A stretch of DNA of 64,000 nucleotides from Dyadobacter flavalbus. Its GTDB lineage: Bacteria > Bacteroidota > Bacteroidia > Cytophagales > Spirosomataceae. Positions 8,387 through 18,241 of this stretch are shown here, piece after piece; position 1 is the first letter of the stretch, and every line of letters starts with the position of its first letter. The position numbers and the translations under genes are program-made. The stretch is taken from NCBI RefSeq assembly GCF_006149045.1, contig NZ_VBSN01000066.1:124001-188000 (forward strand). The letters run 5' to 3'. The notes beneath the pieces were generated by a model. It saw only the letters and a list, made by a program, of their open reading frames with translations. It was not told the origin of the DNA and made no database searches.

Positions 8387-11300
8387 TTACTCCTTGATTA
8401 TTTTGAAAGTTTTCTCATTCAAACGAATTAGATATACTCCTTCAGACAAGTCGCTCAGATCCACTTCCTGGATCCCATCTTTATTCTTGACAGCATGCAC
8501 CTTGTTGCCGGCATGATCAAAAACTTTCAATTCGGTTACAATTTTCTCAGATATTATTTTCAGATGATTTATAACAGGATTAGGATATAATATTACTTGT
8601 TCTTCCGCTTCGGAATATTCAGTTTTGTCCTTTTCTGCTGACTGCGTTGTTTCTGTTCGTGCCGAAGCCATGTTGCTTCCGTTCAAGTATGCAGGCAAGT
8701 AGCGCCACGGGCCATAAATTTGTCCGGTAATGGCCAGCGCAGGATCGTACTTTACACGTACCCTGACTTTGGTGGAAGGTCCTTGTTTGGCAATCACATT
8801 CTTCAGTTCAGTTCCGGTAAGTCCCAGGCTCACGTAAGCATTCTGCGAACCGGAAGATTGCGTACTGTTGGTAATCAGGTTATTGGAGCCTTTGGAAAAT
8901 CCCTGCCCTTTGGCCTTTGTTTCCCAGACGAGCTTGCCTTTGTTTTTACCCAGAAACGACTTCGCAAATAATCCCGCCCCAAAATCTGACTTGCTGAGCT
9001 GGCTTTGATTGATTGGTGTTGCCAGGTCGGAGTTGTAGAGGCGTGTATTGTTTTGCAAGCTGCCTGATTTGTTGCCATAGTAAATGAAAGCAGCATCCTT
9101 AATAAGTGATTGTAAACTCATATCAGGTGCTCCGGTGATAATATCACTGTACCCATCACCATTTACATCGCCAGCACCAGCTACTGACCCGCCTATGGAA
9201 TTATAATTTCCAGTCTTATCACCTTCTATTACACTCGCTATTGTACCAATTCCAGTATTGGAGCCATAAAATATTAATGCTTCACCAATTTCGCGTACTA
9301 AATCCATGTCAATGTACCAAGATAAACCAATAATGACATCACTGTATCCATCACCGTTTACATCCCCTGCACTTGATACAGACCAACCCATAGAAGCGGA
9401 GAAGTCTTGATTACTTAAAAGTGTAATTTTATTGTTTGTGTTGATGCCGTTAGTAGATCCATAATAAACCAAAGCTGTTCCATATCCATTATTGCATCCG
9501 GTACACCCTATTATAACATCGTTAAAGCCGTCACCATTTACATCACCGGCACTTGATACCGACCAACCCATGTTTGCTTGTGCTTCATTACCTTTTATGG
9601 AAGTGCCAGTATTAATATTAAGACCTGTAACAGATCCATAATATATAAAAGCAGCTCCTGAATCATCATCACCAAAAGCATATGCGCCAACAATGACATC
9701 ATCATAACCGTCTCCATTAACATCGCCTGCGCCTGCTACAGAAGCACCAAGACGTGTGTCTGCCTGATTACTTTCCAGAGAAACAGCGCCTGCTTTAACT
9801 ACTCCAGTTGGTGATCCAGAAAATACATAGAACTTTCCTTCTTCTAGTTGTCCATTGTTAAAGTCCATAGCTCCAACAATTACATCGTCATATCCATCCC
9901 CATTTACATCTCCGGCACTGGCTACGGAGTATCCCATTAAGGCTTTTGCCAAATCACTTTCTAATATTATTGCAGCAATTTGATTAATGCCTGTTGCCGA
10001 ACCATGGAAAATGAAAGCTGCACCTTCTTTTGTTTGACCCTTGGTGTATTCTGCTGCACCAACAATTACATCGCCAAAGCCATCTCCATTTACATCTCCG
10101 GCACTTGCAACAGAAACACCAAAGTTTGCATTAGCTTGATCACATTGTAAAGTCGTAACTATATTAAAATTTATTCCCTTAACTGAGCCATAGTATAAAA
10201 ATGCAGCACCTTTATCAACTTCACCGTTATCATATTGGTGTGCTCCTATAATTACATCACTAAAACCATCCCCATTTACATCTCCTGCACTTGCAACTGA
10301 ATATCCAAATCTTGAACCTTGTTGGTTACTGACCAAAGTTGTCTCTTTTTGAATATCAATTCCACTTCCGCCGCCATGAAACACGTAAACTGCTCCTTCA
10401 TCCTTCTGGCCATTGTCAAAACTGTTTGCTCCGACAATAACGTCGCTGTAACCATCTCCATTCACATCGCCTGCGCTGGCAACAGCGTTGCCCAGCCCTG
10501 CATCTGCCTGATTACTTTCCAGCTTTGAAGAGGCATCCGTGCTGATTCCTGCTGCTGATCCCAGGTATACAAATGCAGTTCCTTCATTAGCCTGTCCATT
10601 GTCATAGTTGCGCGCTCCGATGATCAGGTCACTGTATCCATCTCCGTTCACATCACCGGCCGAAGCTACTGCCGAGCCAAACTGAGCCTCGTTCTGGTTG
10701 CTTTCCAGAATGACTGCATCTTTGATAATGCCATTTGCCGATCCCTTGTAAACCAGTGCAGCGCCTTCATTGGTTTCTCCCTTGTCATACTGGTATGCTC
10801 CTGCAACGATATCGCTGTACCCGTCTCCGTTTACGTCGCCTGCTGACGCTACGGCATATCCCATTCTGGCATCAATCTGGTTGCTTTCCAGTAATGCCGG
10901 GTTGCTTGCCGCAATTCCGATAGCAGAGCCGTGGTATACAAATACGGCACCCTCGTCTGTTTGGCCATTGTCATAAAGCCGGGCACCCACCAGTACGTCG
11001 CTGTAACCATCTGCATTGACATCACCTGCGCTGGCTACCGAAAAGCCCATTGTTGCACTGGCCTGATTTCTTTCCAGCGTAGCTGCAGGTGCAGTAACGA
11101 TCCCCGAAGCCGAGCCATGATAGATAAAAGCGGCACCTTCATTGCTTTCACCTTTGTCATACTGGTGCGCGCCGATAATAATGTCACTAAACCCATCTGC
11201 ATTTACATCTCCTGCTAAGGCAACAGAATTGCCAAAGCCGGCATCCGCCTGATTGCTTTCCAGAACTGCAAACCCGTTTGTACTCACACCGGCTGCCGAA

Positions 11301-12439
11301 CCATAGTATGCAAATACAGCTCCTTCGTTGCTTTCACCTTTGTCATAATTAACTGCTCCTGCAAGCACATCACTGAAACCATCTTTATTAACATCACCTG
11401 CCGAAGAAACACTATGTCCCAGCAATGCTTCTGCCTGATTGCTTTCCAGGATCAGGGCGGGGTTTGCAGCAAGTCCTGTAGCGGAACCATGATAAATAAA
11501 AACAGCTCCTTCATTGTTCTGGCCTTTGTCGTAATAAGGAGCACCTGCAAGTACGTCGCTGTACCCGTCGCCATTCACATCGCCCGCACTGGCTACAGAA
11601 TAGCCCAGCCATGCAAAGTTCTGGTTTCCTTCTAGGGATTTATTGGCATTGCCGGGATGGCCGTTGGTCACAAGCGGATCAATGGTGACCGGGTATGCGG
11701 CACGACTGGCAGCCACGGTAATGACGACTACATTTTGCTGATAGGCCAAGGTAGCGGCTAATGATTTTCCGTTTGCATCCCAGCATTTCAGATCGTTGTA
11801 GACCAACTGCTTTTCCAGATCTCCATCCGCTTTTTCAGTGTAGAAATGCAGCTCGTTGGTATGCAGGTCATTGACTTGCAAGCCTTCGGCGGAAAGTTTT
11901 ACCTGCAGCTGCCGGGCGTTATCCGGCGCTGATCGCACGATGAAGTTCTGGCGAAGGCCTTCTTCTGTGTTGATGTACTGTTCGGTAAAACCCGGATGAA
12001 TGATTTCAAGCTGGTTATCTTCGCTTTTAATCTGTGCGTCATTTTGGGGCAAATGCAACAGCTTGCCATCTGCAAAGATGCCTTTGTTGATGAGTCTGAG
12101 CCTGAAATTATGTCTGGTAGAATCAGTGCGGTTTTGAACTGTCAGGGTTCCGGGCTGGTAATAAGCCCTGAGTCCCTGCTTGCGGTTCGGGCTTTGCAGC
12201 ACGCCTTTTTTACCGTCTTCAGAAATGTTGTACTCGCGTCTGGCAAGGCTCTGACGGATGTCCGACATGCTGTTTTCGGAAACAACGGACTTCTCAGGCT
12301 TTCGGCGAGCTGCACTTTTAACTGCTGAAACCGGCTGGACGGATGCAGGCTGATTTACAAAATCGCTTAGCAGACCGGCTTCGAGGATTGCTCCGCAGGC
12401 AAGGAGACTGAAGATAATAAACCTGTAATGATGCTTCAT
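8387..12439 (-). CDS. Large FG-GAP (integrin-alpha type) repeat protein with type IX secretion sorting domain
   Basis: A 1350-residue exported protein. After a signal sequence there is a region of about 240 residues without a recognised domain, then 14 tandem repeats of about 61-65 residues with the core SVASAGDVNGDGYSDVIVGA (residues about 270-1125). The DxNxDG loops look like calcium sites, and the repeats should fold as beta-propeller blades of the integrin-alpha/FG-GAP type. The C-terminal 70-80 residues begin ILYPNPV and end GVYLIRL..TFKIIKE, a type A sorting domain for the type IX system, so the protein should reach the cell surface or medium. A role in adhesion or surface binding is an inference from the repeats. 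The gene appears to be a single transcription unit. Confidence 0.92.
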   Translation of the reverse strand: MKHHYRFIIFSLLACGAILEAGLLSDFVNQPASVQPVSAVKSAARRKPEKSVVSENSMSDIRQSLARREYNISEDGKKGVLQSPNRKQGLRAYYQPGTLTVQNRTDSTRHNFRLRLINKGIFADGKLLHLPQNDAQIKSEDNQLEIIHPGFTEQYINTEEGLRQNFIVRSAPDNARQLQVKLSAEGLQVNDLHTNELHFYTEKADGDLEKQLVYNDLKCWDANGKSLAATLAYQQNVVVITVAASRAAYPVTIDPLVTNGHPGNANKSLEGNQNFAWLGYSVASAGDVNGDGYSDVLAGAPYYDKGQNNEGAVFIYHGSATGLAANPALILESNQAEALLGHSVSSAGDVNKDGFSDVLAGAVNYDKGESNEGAVFAYYGSAAGVSTNGFAVLESNQADAGFGNSVALAGDVNADGFSDIIIGAHQYDKGESNEGAAFIYHGSASGIVTAPAATLERNQASATMGFSVASAGDVNADGYSDVLVGARLYDNGQTDEGAVFVYHGSAIGIAASNPALLESNQIDARMGYAVASAGDVNGDGYSDIVAGAYQYDKGETNEGAALVYKGSANGIIKDAVILESNQNEAQFGSAVASAGDVNGDGYSDLIIGARNYDNGQANEGTAFVYLGSAAGISTDASSKLESNQADAGLGNAVASAGDVNGDGYSDVIVGANSFDNGQKDEGAVYVFHGGGSGIDIQKETTLVSNQQGSRFGYSVASAGDVNGDGFSDVIIGAHQYDNGEVDKGAAFLYYGSVKGINFNIVTTLQCDQANANFGVSVASAGDVNGDGFGDVIVGAAEYTKGQTKEGAAFIFHGSATGINQIAAIILESDLAKALMGYSVASAGDVNGDGYDDVIVGAMDFNNGQLEEGKFYVFSGSPTGVVKAGAVSLESNQADTRLGASVAGAGDVNGDGYDDVIVGAYAFGDDDSGAAFIYYGSVTGLNINTGTSIKGNEAQANMGWSVSSAGDVNGDGFNDVIIGCTGCNNGYGTALVYYGSTNGINTNNKITLLSNQDFSASMGWSVSSAGDVNGDGYSDVIIGLSWYIDMDLVREIGEALIFYGSNTGIGTIASVIEGDKTGNYNSIGGSVAGAGDVNGDGYSDIITGAPDMSLQSLIKDAAFIYYGNKSGSLQNNTRLYNSDLATPINQSQLSKSDFGAGLFAKSFLGKNKGKLVWETKAKGQGFSKGSNNLITNSTQSSGSQNAYVSLGLTGTELKNVIAKQGPSTKVRVRVKYDPALAITGQIYGPWRYLPAYLNGSNMASARTETTQSAEKDKTEYSEAEEQVILYPNPVINHLKIISEKIVTELKVFDHAGNKVHAVKNKDGIQEVDLSDLSEGVYLIRLNEKTFKIIKE
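9062..11632 (-). repeat. Tandem FG-GAP coding repeats, 14 copies of about 185 bp
   Basis: The repeat region of the FG-GAP protein is an in-frame tandem array with a period of 183-195 bp. Copies share the AGDVNxDG core, and several share KGE/DNGQ and LESNQAD segments. The first copies (right end) are closest to one another, while copies 11-14 have diverged and changed length. The array can change copy number by recombination without breaking the frame. Confidence 0.85.
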
Positions 12440-12597
12440 GGATCATTTGAATAAGTGTGAGAAAATAAAAGACAGAATGCCTTGACAAGCATATTCAAAT
12501 CTTGCAGTTTCCTCTGTTTACTTATCCAAACAATGTGCAATGGCACTGCGCTAGTTATCAAATGGATTTTATTCTGAGAAGTCTGGCGAAAAACAGA

Positions 12598-12636
12598 AGC
12601 GGGGAATTGCAGTTTTACACACTGCAATTCCCCGCT
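12598..12636 (-). terminator. Intrinsic terminator of the SGNH hydrolase gene
   Basis: A perfect 15-bp inverted repeat (12598-12612 with 12622-12636) with a 9-nt loop. Read on the minus strand it is followed by TCTGTTTTTC, so it terminates the minus-strand hydrolase gene at 12665. Confidence 0.82.
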
Positions 12637-12664
12637 TTGGCTGATTTTAATGATTTCTGTATTT

Positions 12665-13342
12665 CTATTTCTGCACAAGCGCTTCCATCATTTTTTCGGC
12701 AAGGAATTTGTTTCCGTTATCTGTCAAATGCACGCGGTCGGTTGTGAGAATGCCTTTTTCTTCGTTTTTAGGGTTATTCTGAACCAGATAATCCTGAAAG
12801 TGTTTTCTGAGATCACATAACTGCAGATTGTTGCGCGTGGCAATTTCACGGATCAGTCTGGAGTAATAATTCAAATCGCCGTCCTGCGGGTTGGAAGCAT
12901 CGTTCCGTTCGCCGATCACCGTTGGCGTACAGACAACTACGCGGATATTCTGCGCTTTCATTTTTTTAATCAGCGCTTCATAAAATTTAACGTATTTATC
13001 AGGATCGGTTCCGGTTCCGTAAGTTGTTTTATGCCATACGTCATTGATTCCGACATAAATAAAGACAACATCCGGTTTCTTGGAAAGTACGTCATCTTCA
13101 AGCCTTAGATAAAGATCATAAACTTTATTTCCTCCAATGCCTGCGCCCATCAGTTCATACTGGCTTTCTTTTCCCTGTGATTTCAGCATTTCGGTCATTT
13201 TTGTAATGTCCCCGGTTGGACTTACGCCCGCCTGCGTGATGGAATCACCGAAGAAAATGACGCGCAAAGGTTTGTCCTGACGCATGGCTAATAATGGCAA
13301 AGCAATGAAAGCAACTTTTAAAAATTTAAATAAGATCCGCAT
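12665..13342 (-). CDS. SGNH/GDSL hydrolase
   Basis: An esterase or acylhydrolase-type enzyme of 225 residues. It carries block I FFGDSITQAG (Ser34 nucleophile), block II GAGIGGN (Gly oxyanion), block III VGIND (Asn100) and block V DRVHLTDNG (Asp202, His205), so all catalytic residues are present. The first 20 residues are hydrophobic (FIALPLLA), consistent with a signal peptide and a periplasmic or surface location. The substrate is unknown; relatives act on acetylated carbohydrates or lipids. It is transcribed alone, with its own terminator. Confidence 0.92.
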   Translation of the reverse strand: MRILFKFLKVAFIALPLLAMRQDKPLRVIFFGDSITQAGVSPTGDITKMTEMLKSQGKESQYELMGAGIGGNKVYDLYLRLEDDVLSKKPDVVFIYVGINDVWHKTTYGTGTDPDKYVKFYEALIKKMKAQNIRVVVCTPTVIGERNDASNPQDGDLNYYSRLIREIATRNNLQLCDLRKHFQDYLVQNNPKNEEKGILTTDRVHLTDNGNKFLAEKMMEALVQK

Positions 13343-13413
13343 ATAAATGGAAGTAATGGTTTTTGGAAAAAAGGCAAATTCAGGATGAAGTTACCCGTTG
13401 GCAACCTAATGAA

Positions 13414-14310
13414 TTATGAAGGAGTGATAAGCCGGATCTGAGCGGAATCCAACGGATAATGCAAGGTAAAGTTGTTGCCGGGAATCAATTCAGTTTCAAA
13501 ATGCAAGGGCAGAGTCAGCATTCTTATTTTATTTTCAATCAATGCGCTTACATGCAGCTGATTATTCTGTTTTGTGCATGCCAGCACTTCGCCATGAATA
13601 ATGAAATCCTGAGTCGAAGTATTTTCCTGGATAAATAGCTCCGCCGGCGTTCCTGCTTTTTCGATTTTACCATGATCCATGACAATAACCTGATCGGCCA
13701 GCCGGAACAGCTCGCCGATGTCGTGCGTCACAATAATGATGGAAAAGCGGAATTGCTGCCGGAATTTCAGTAACAATGCCTGCAGGCTGTAACGCATGGC
13801 ATAATCCAGTGCGGCAAAAGGTTCGTCCAGCAGCAGCAATCGAGGTTTCCGGACCAATGCCCTTGCCAGAGCCACGCGCTGCTGCTGCCCGCCGGAAAGC
13901 TGAAACGGTTTGCGGCCCGCCAATTGCGTCAGTCCGGTGGCTTCCAGCAATTCGGTTACAATGCTTTTGTCATCTTCTTTCTGAAGCGCAAAGGAAAGGT
14001 TTTCTTCCACCGTAAAATGCGGAAAAAGCGCATAATCCTGAAAAACAAAACCTGTATTGCGCAGCTGCGGAGGAAAGGATTTTTTTGTAGTATCATCAAA
14101 CCAGACCTGCCCGTCAAAGGTGATTTTCCCGGACTGCGGATTGATCAAACCGGCAATTTGTTTCAACAATGTTGTTTTCCCGGCCCCCGACGGGCCTGTT
14201 ACGGCCAGAATGTTTCCTTGTTTCAGCGTAAAAACAACCTCCATCGGTAAAGTTCCATGCGCCGTGTGAAGCGAATGCCGGATGTTTATGTCAAGAAGAT
14301 TGTCGGACAC
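13414..14310 (-). CDS. modC: Molybdate ABC transporter ATP-binding protein
   Basis: The ATPase subunit of the molybdate importer. Walker A is GPSGAGKTT (39-47), the signature LSGGQQQR (138-145) and Walker B LLLLDEP (158-164), with VTHD as the H-loop. The C-terminal part from about residue 235 (HGEVLACTKQNNQLH onward) is a short MOP/TOBE-like domain. At 298 residues it is shorter than many ModC proteins (about 350), which fits a single reduced TOBE domain. The start overlaps the end of modB by 20 bp, so the two are translationally linked. Tungstate cannot be excluded as a substrate. Confidence 0.94.
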   Translation of the reverse strand: MSDNLLDINIRHSLHTAHGTLPMEVVFTLKQGNILAVTGPSGAGKTTLLKQIAGLINPQSGKITFDGQVWFDDTTKKSFPPQLRNTGFVFQDYALFPHFTVEENLSFALQKEDDKSIVTELLEATGLTQLAGRKPFQLSGGQQQRVALARALVRKPRLLLLDEPFAALDYAMRYSLQALLLKFRQQFRFSIIIVTHDIGELFRLADQVIVMDHGKIEKAGTPAELFIQENTSTQDFIIHGEVLACTKQNNQLHVSALIENKIRMLTLPLHFETELIPGNNFTLHYPLDSAQIRLITPS

Positions 14311-14965
14311 GAAGCAGATTATTGTTAATGGAATAGACGATCAGCAAAATAACGAATGTAATGGCAAAAAGCACCAGTGCGTACTGATTTGCAGCCGCAT
14401 AGTTCAGCGCTTCCACTTCATTGTAAATGGCCACGGAAGCTACTTTTGTAACGCCGGGAATGTTGCCGCCGATCATCAGCACCACGCCGAACTCGCCGAC
14501 GGTATGCGCGAATGTAAGTACAAATGCCGTAAGAACAGCGGGTTTGCAGTTTGGCAAAAGGATTCTGAAGAACGTTTCCCGTTCACTTTTTCCCAGCGTG
14601 TACGAAGCTTCGCGCAGCGATGCCGGAAGCGACTGAAGACCGGCCCTGATCGGGTACACCATAAAAGGCAGGCTGTACAAAACAGAAGCAATGACCAGTC
14701 CGGGAAATGAAAATACAAGCCTCAGTCCAAAAACTTTTTCAATAAAAGCGCCGAACGAGTAGGAGGGACTGAATGCAAGCAGCAGATAAAAACCGATTAC
14801 GGAAGGCGGCAGAACCAGCGGCATGCCGATAACGGCTTCAACAATTCCTCTTGCCCGGAATTTACCGAATGCAAGCCAGTAAGCAAGCGGCAATGCCAAT
14901 ACAAGCAGAATCAGTGAAGTGATTGTTGCCAGCCGGAAAGTAAGCCAGAGCGGTTGCCAGTCCAT
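14291..14965 (-). CDS. modB: Molybdate ABC transporter permease
   Basis: The membrane subunit of the molybdate importer: 224 residues with about five or six transmembrane segments (for example LILLVLALPLAYWLAF and VIGFYLLLAFSP). The cytoplasmic loop with ASYTLGKSERETFFRILLPN is the EAA motif that docks with ModC. It sits between modA and modC in a three-gene minus-strand operon. Confidence 0.94.
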   Translation of the reverse strand: MDWQPLWLTFRLATITSLILLVLALPLAYWLAFGKFRARGIVEAVIGMPLVLPPSVIGFYLLLAFSPSYSFGAFIEKVFGLRLVFSFPGLVIASVLYSLPFMVYPIRAGLQSLPASLREASYTLGKSERETFFRILLPNCKPAVLTAFVLTFAHTVGEFGVVLMIGGNIPGVTKVASVAIYNEVEALNYAAANQYALVLFAITFVILLIVYSINNNLLRVRQSS

Positions 14966-14984
14966 TTATTTAGAAACAGGAAAA

Positions 14985-15749
14985 TTATGGAACAAACTGT
15001 TTGTAACCGTACTTTTTAAAAATGGCCCGGGCTTTTTGGGAAAACAGGAAATCATAAAACTGCTTGCTGGATTCCTTTTTGGGTGAATCTTCGCTGTGTT
15101 TCAGTAATATGGCAGCCTGCTGAATGGGTTTGTAAGCGGTTGAATCAATGATAATATAATGACCTTTGCCTTTCATTTCCGGCGACAGCACGATGGACAA
15201 TGCATTAAAGCCGGCATCGGCCGAACCCGAAGTAATGTATTGGGCAGTTTGTGCAATGCTTTCGCCGTAAACCAGTTTATTTTCAACGTTTTTATAGAGG
15301 TTTTCCGATTTCAGAACCTGAACGGCTGCTTCTCCGTAAGGCGCGGTCCTTGGATTGGGAATGGCGATTTTTGTGATTTTTTCAGTTCCGAGCAGTGCCG
15401 TGTTCAGGTCTTTTTGAGGAATTTCCTTTGACCATAAGACGAGTGTTCCCAATGCATAAACTTTCGGCTTTTCATCCGAACCGCCGTTATTGAAAACTTC
15501 ATTCGGGTATTTTGTATCAGCTGAAACAAAAACGTCAAACGGCGCGCCTTCACGAATTTGCGTGGTCAGTTTTCCCGAAGAGCCGGTTACGATCTGCAGT
15601 TGTTTTCCCGATTCCTTTTCAAATTCTTTCTGGATTTCTTTCATGACGTACTGCACATTGGCAGCGGTGGCGACCACGATTTTTTCAGACGGTTTGGAAC
15701 AGCCGGCAAGCAGCGTAAGAAATAACAGAGAAATGCGTTGAAAGTTCAT
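14985..15749 (-). CDS. modA: Molybdate ABC transporter substrate-binding lipoprotein
   Basis: The periplasmic molybdate-binding component. A longer frame opens at 15809, but the ATG at 15749 gives MNFQRISLLFLTLLAGCSK, a classic lipoprotein signal with the lipobox LLAGC, so that start is chosen. The mature part begins VVATAANVQYVMKEI and includes TGSSGKLTTQIREGAPFDVFVSAD, typical of ModA with oxyanion-contacting serines. The protein of 254 residues lies 19 bp upstream of modB. Lipid anchoring in place of a free periplasmic protein is common in this phylum. Confidence 0.94.
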   Translation of the reverse strand: MNFQRISLLFLTLLAGCSKPSEKIVVATAANVQYVMKEIQKEFEKESGKQLQIVTGSSGKLTTQIREGAPFDVFVSADTKYPNEVFNNGGSDEKPKVYALGTLVLWSKEIPQKDLNTALLGTEKITKIAIPNPRTAPYGEAAVQVLKSENLYKNVENKLVYGESIAQTAQYITSGSADAGFNALSIVLSPEMKGKGHYIIIDSTAYKPIQQAAILLKHSEDSPKKESSKQFYDFLFSQKARAIFKKYGYKQFVP

Positions 15750-15795
15750 GCCGCAATTTAATGGATAAACTGCAATTGGAATAAAGTATTTAAAT

Positions 15796-15807
15796 GTATA
15801 CGCATAC
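15796..15807. promoter_or_regulatory. Near-palindrome upstream of modA
   Basis: GTATACGCATAC is palindromic except for one central pair and lies about 47 bp before the modA start. It does not match the ModE consensus I know. A regulatory role is only a possibility. Confidence 0.2.
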
Positions 15808-15886
15808 AACCAGAGCCATTGCAGACCATTGCGCTAAAAAATCGTAAATTGCGCCCCGTTTCAAACTTGTGGCCTGGAAAAGTTCA

Positions 15887-15921
15887 GGCCAGCAGCCAAC
15901 AGCTGAAAGCTGACGGCTTAA
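15887..15921. repeat. Heptad repeat array (array A)
   Basis: Five consecutive 7-bp units on the plus strand read GGCCAGC, AGCCAAC, AGCTGAA, AGCTGAC, GGCTTAA, following the pattern RGCYNNN. It ends 13 bp before the aminotransferase start, A-rich side in the sense strand. Confidence 0.7.
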
Positions 15922-15934
15922 TTTACATAAAAGA

Positions 15935-17095
15935 ATGATAATAGATACTGCCCGGCGCACCAAGCAAACTTCGGAATACTACTTTTCTGTGAAGCTTGCC
16001 GAAGTACGTAAACTGATCGCCGAAGGAAATGACGTAATCAATCTCGGAATCGGAAATCCTGACATGATGCCGTCCGAAGAAACGCTGAAAGCACTTTCTG
16101 AAGCTTCGCAAAAAACGCAGGCGCATGGCTATCAGCCTTATACCGGAACACCGGCTTTCCGCAGTGCCATTGCAGCATTTTATGATCATACGTATGGTGT
16201 AAAACTGGATGCTTCTACTGAAATACTGCCCTTAATTGGCTCAAAAGAAGGAATTACACACATTTCACTGACTTTCCTGGACCCCGGCGATGAAGTACTG
16301 GTTCCGGAACTGGGTTATCCGGCTTACCGGGCAGTAAGCCAGATGGTGGGCGCTGTTGTGAAAGAATACCCACTTCGCGAAGATCATGGCTGGCAGCCGG
16401 ACTGGAATGCCATGGAAACGCTTGTGACGCCCAAAACCAAAATAATGTGGCTGAATTATCCGCATATGCCGACCGGCGCGCCTGCAACACGTGAACTGTT
16501 TGAAGAAGCCGTTGCTTTTGCCAAAAAACATCGGATCCTGCTTTGTCACGATAATCCTTACAGCCTGATCCTGAACAAAAAAGCGCCTTTAAGCCTGCTT
16601 TCAGTTGAAGGTGCGAAAGATGTTGCCATTGAACTGAATTCGATGAGCAAATCGCATAATATGGCGGGCTGGCGAATGGGCTGGATTGCAGCAGCAAAGC
16701 CGTACATCAATGCCGTGCTGACGATCAAAAGCAATGTGGATTCGGGCATGTTCTGGGCGATGCAGGAAGCGGCAGTGGCTGCACTGGGCAATTCCGATGC
16801 ATGGCACAATGAACGCAACGCCGTTTATCAGGGCCGGCTGGAAGCAGCAGAAACACTTTTGGGCACGCTGGGCTGCACGTGGGACGCAAAGCAGGAAGGA
16901 ATGTTTTTGTGGGGCAAATTGCCGGAAGCTGTCGAATCTGCAGAAGCGCTGGTGAACAGCCTTTTACTTGAAAAACATGTATTTATAGCGCCGGGTTTTA
17001 TTTTCGGGCCTAAAGGGCAGCGTTACATCCGGCTGTCGCTTTGCCTGCCCAAAGAAAGAATCTGGGAAGCAGTGAACAGGATTAAAGGAGCATAA
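15935..17095 (+). CDS. PLP-dependent class I/II aminotransferase (probable aromatic amino acid type)
   Basis: A fold-type I aminotransferase of 386 residues. The PLP lysine is Lys239 in SMSKSHNMAGWRMGW, and the N-terminal INLGIGNPD, the YQPYTGTPAFRSAI region and the C-terminal IRLSLCLP arginine agree with the aspartate-aminotransferase superfamily. The next gene, 46 bp downstream, is prephenate dehydrogenase, so conversion of 4-hydroxyphenylpyruvate to tyrosine (or phenylpyruvate to phenylalanine) is the likely job. That assignment rests on the neighbour, since the sequence itself would also fit other LL-diaminopimelate or aspartate-type enzymes. Confidence 0.9.
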   Translation: MIIDTARRTKQTSEYYFSVKLAEVRKLIAEGNDVINLGIGNPDMMPSEETLKALSEASQKTQAHGYQPYTGTPAFRSAIAAFYDHTYGVKLDASTEILPLIGSKEGITHISLTFLDPGDEVLVPELGYPAYRAVSQMVGAVVKEYPLREDHGWQPDWNAMETLVTPKTKIMWLNYPHMPTGAPATRELFEEAVAFAKKHRILLCHDNPYSLILNKKAPLSLLSVEGAKDVAIELNSMSKSHNMAGWRMGWIAAAKPYINAVLTIKSNVDSGMFWAMQEAAVAALGNSDAWHNERNAVYQGRLEAAETLLGTLGCTWDAKQEGMFLWGKLPEAVESAEALVNSLLLEKHVFIAPGFIFGPKGQRYIRLSLCLPKERIWEAVNRIKGA

Positions 17096-17141
17096 CAGCA
17101 GGAATCAAGGTTTAATATTCAGGTTTTTACCTTTTGAAAAA

Positions 17142-17999
17142 ATGATTATCAGTATTGTAGGGATCGGATTGCTTGGCGGGTCGTTTGCTTTAAGCCTGCG
17201 GGAAAAATATCCCAATATAAAATTTGTCGGTGTTGATACTTCCGTTGTCAATCAGAAAATTGCTCTGGCAAAAGGCATTGTGGATGAAATTGTAAGTCTG
17301 GACGAAGCACTGCAGATTTCGGAGCTTAATGTGCTGGCCACACCTGTGGATGCCATTAACAAGCTGCTTCCTTACATGCTGGACCGCATTCCGGACGACC
17401 GTACGATCATGGATCTGGGTTCAACAAAGGAATTAATCTGCAGACTGGCCGATTTGCATCCCAAACGCAGCCAGTTTGTAGCGGTACATCCGATGGCAGG
17501 AACGGAAAATTCGGGCCCGGGCGCTGCGTTCAAAGAATTGCTGCCGAACAAGAATGTCATCATTTGTGACAAGGAAAAAAGCAGCCCGGATTCATTGGTT
17601 CTGGTTGAAACTTTTCTGCGTGATGCCGGCATGAAAATCCATTATATGACACCTGTTGAACATGATCTGCACCTTGCCTATGTTTCGCATCTGAGCCATA
17701 TCAGTTCCTTTGCACTCGGATTGACCGTTCTGGATAAAGAACAGGATGAAAAGGCCATTTTTGATATGGCGAGCACCGGTTTTTCTTCCACGGTTCGTCT
17801 GGCTAAAAGTTCGCCGCAAATGTGGGCGCCGATCTTCGATCAGAACAAAATCAATGTTTCCAAAGCGCTAGGCGATTACATTGAATTACTCAAAAAATTC
17901 AAGGATGCCATTGACAATAAAGACCTGGAAACAAGCCTGAATTTCATGAACCGCGCAAATGATATCGGCCGCATTCTGGCGGGTATTGAGAAAAAGTAA
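17142..17999 (+). CDS. tyrA: Prephenate dehydrogenase
   Basis: An NAD(P)-dependent enzyme of tyrosine synthesis that oxidatively decarboxylates prephenate to 4-hydroxyphenylpyruvate. The Rossmann loop GIGLLGGS (residues 7-14) opens the protein; VHPMAGTENSGPGAA carries the conserved His of the active site, and VSHLSHISSFAL the second helical-domain His. The length of 285 residues fits a stand-alone enzyme without a chorismate mutase or ACT domain. It follows the aminotransferase in a probable two-gene operon. Confidence 0.95.
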   Translation: MIISIVGIGLLGGSFALSLREKYPNIKFVGVDTSVVNQKIALAKGIVDEIVSLDEALQISELNVLATPVDAINKLLPYMLDRIPDDRTIMDLGSTKELICRLADLHPKRSQFVAVHPMAGTENSGPGAAFKELLPNKNVIICDKEKSSPDSLVLVETFLRDAGMKIHYMTPVEHDLHLAYVSHLSHISSFALGLTVLDKEQDEKAIFDMASTGFSSTVRLAKSSPQMWAPIFDQNKINVSKALGDYIELLKKFKDAIDNKDLETSLNFMNRANDIGRILAGIEKK

Positions 18000-18241
18000 A
18001 ATTGTTTTGGTGAGATGCAAGATGTTGTTTGTGAGACGTTTAGATAATGTTATTTAGGATGTTTCAAAGTGTCTTATCTTGTTAAAGGAACCAAAATTGT
18101 TGTTAGCGCTGTTTATTCTGGACTTACGAAGTAATTAACTCCCAGCAGTTTTTTAATTCAAATATTAACTACCCCGTATTGAATTTGTCAGACTTTTCCT
18201 TTTAAATAGATCTTAATAATTTCCGCATTAAAATATTTAAA

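Noticed and set aside
9062..11632. Regular repeats considered as a CRISPR array
   Set aside because: The period of about 185 bp, the absence of unique spacers and an open frame with FG-GAP motifs show a coding tandem repeat.
14985..15809. Longer modA frame starting at 15809
   Set aside because: The additional 20 residues do not resemble a signal peptide, whereas the ATG at 15749 gives a proper lipoprotein signal.
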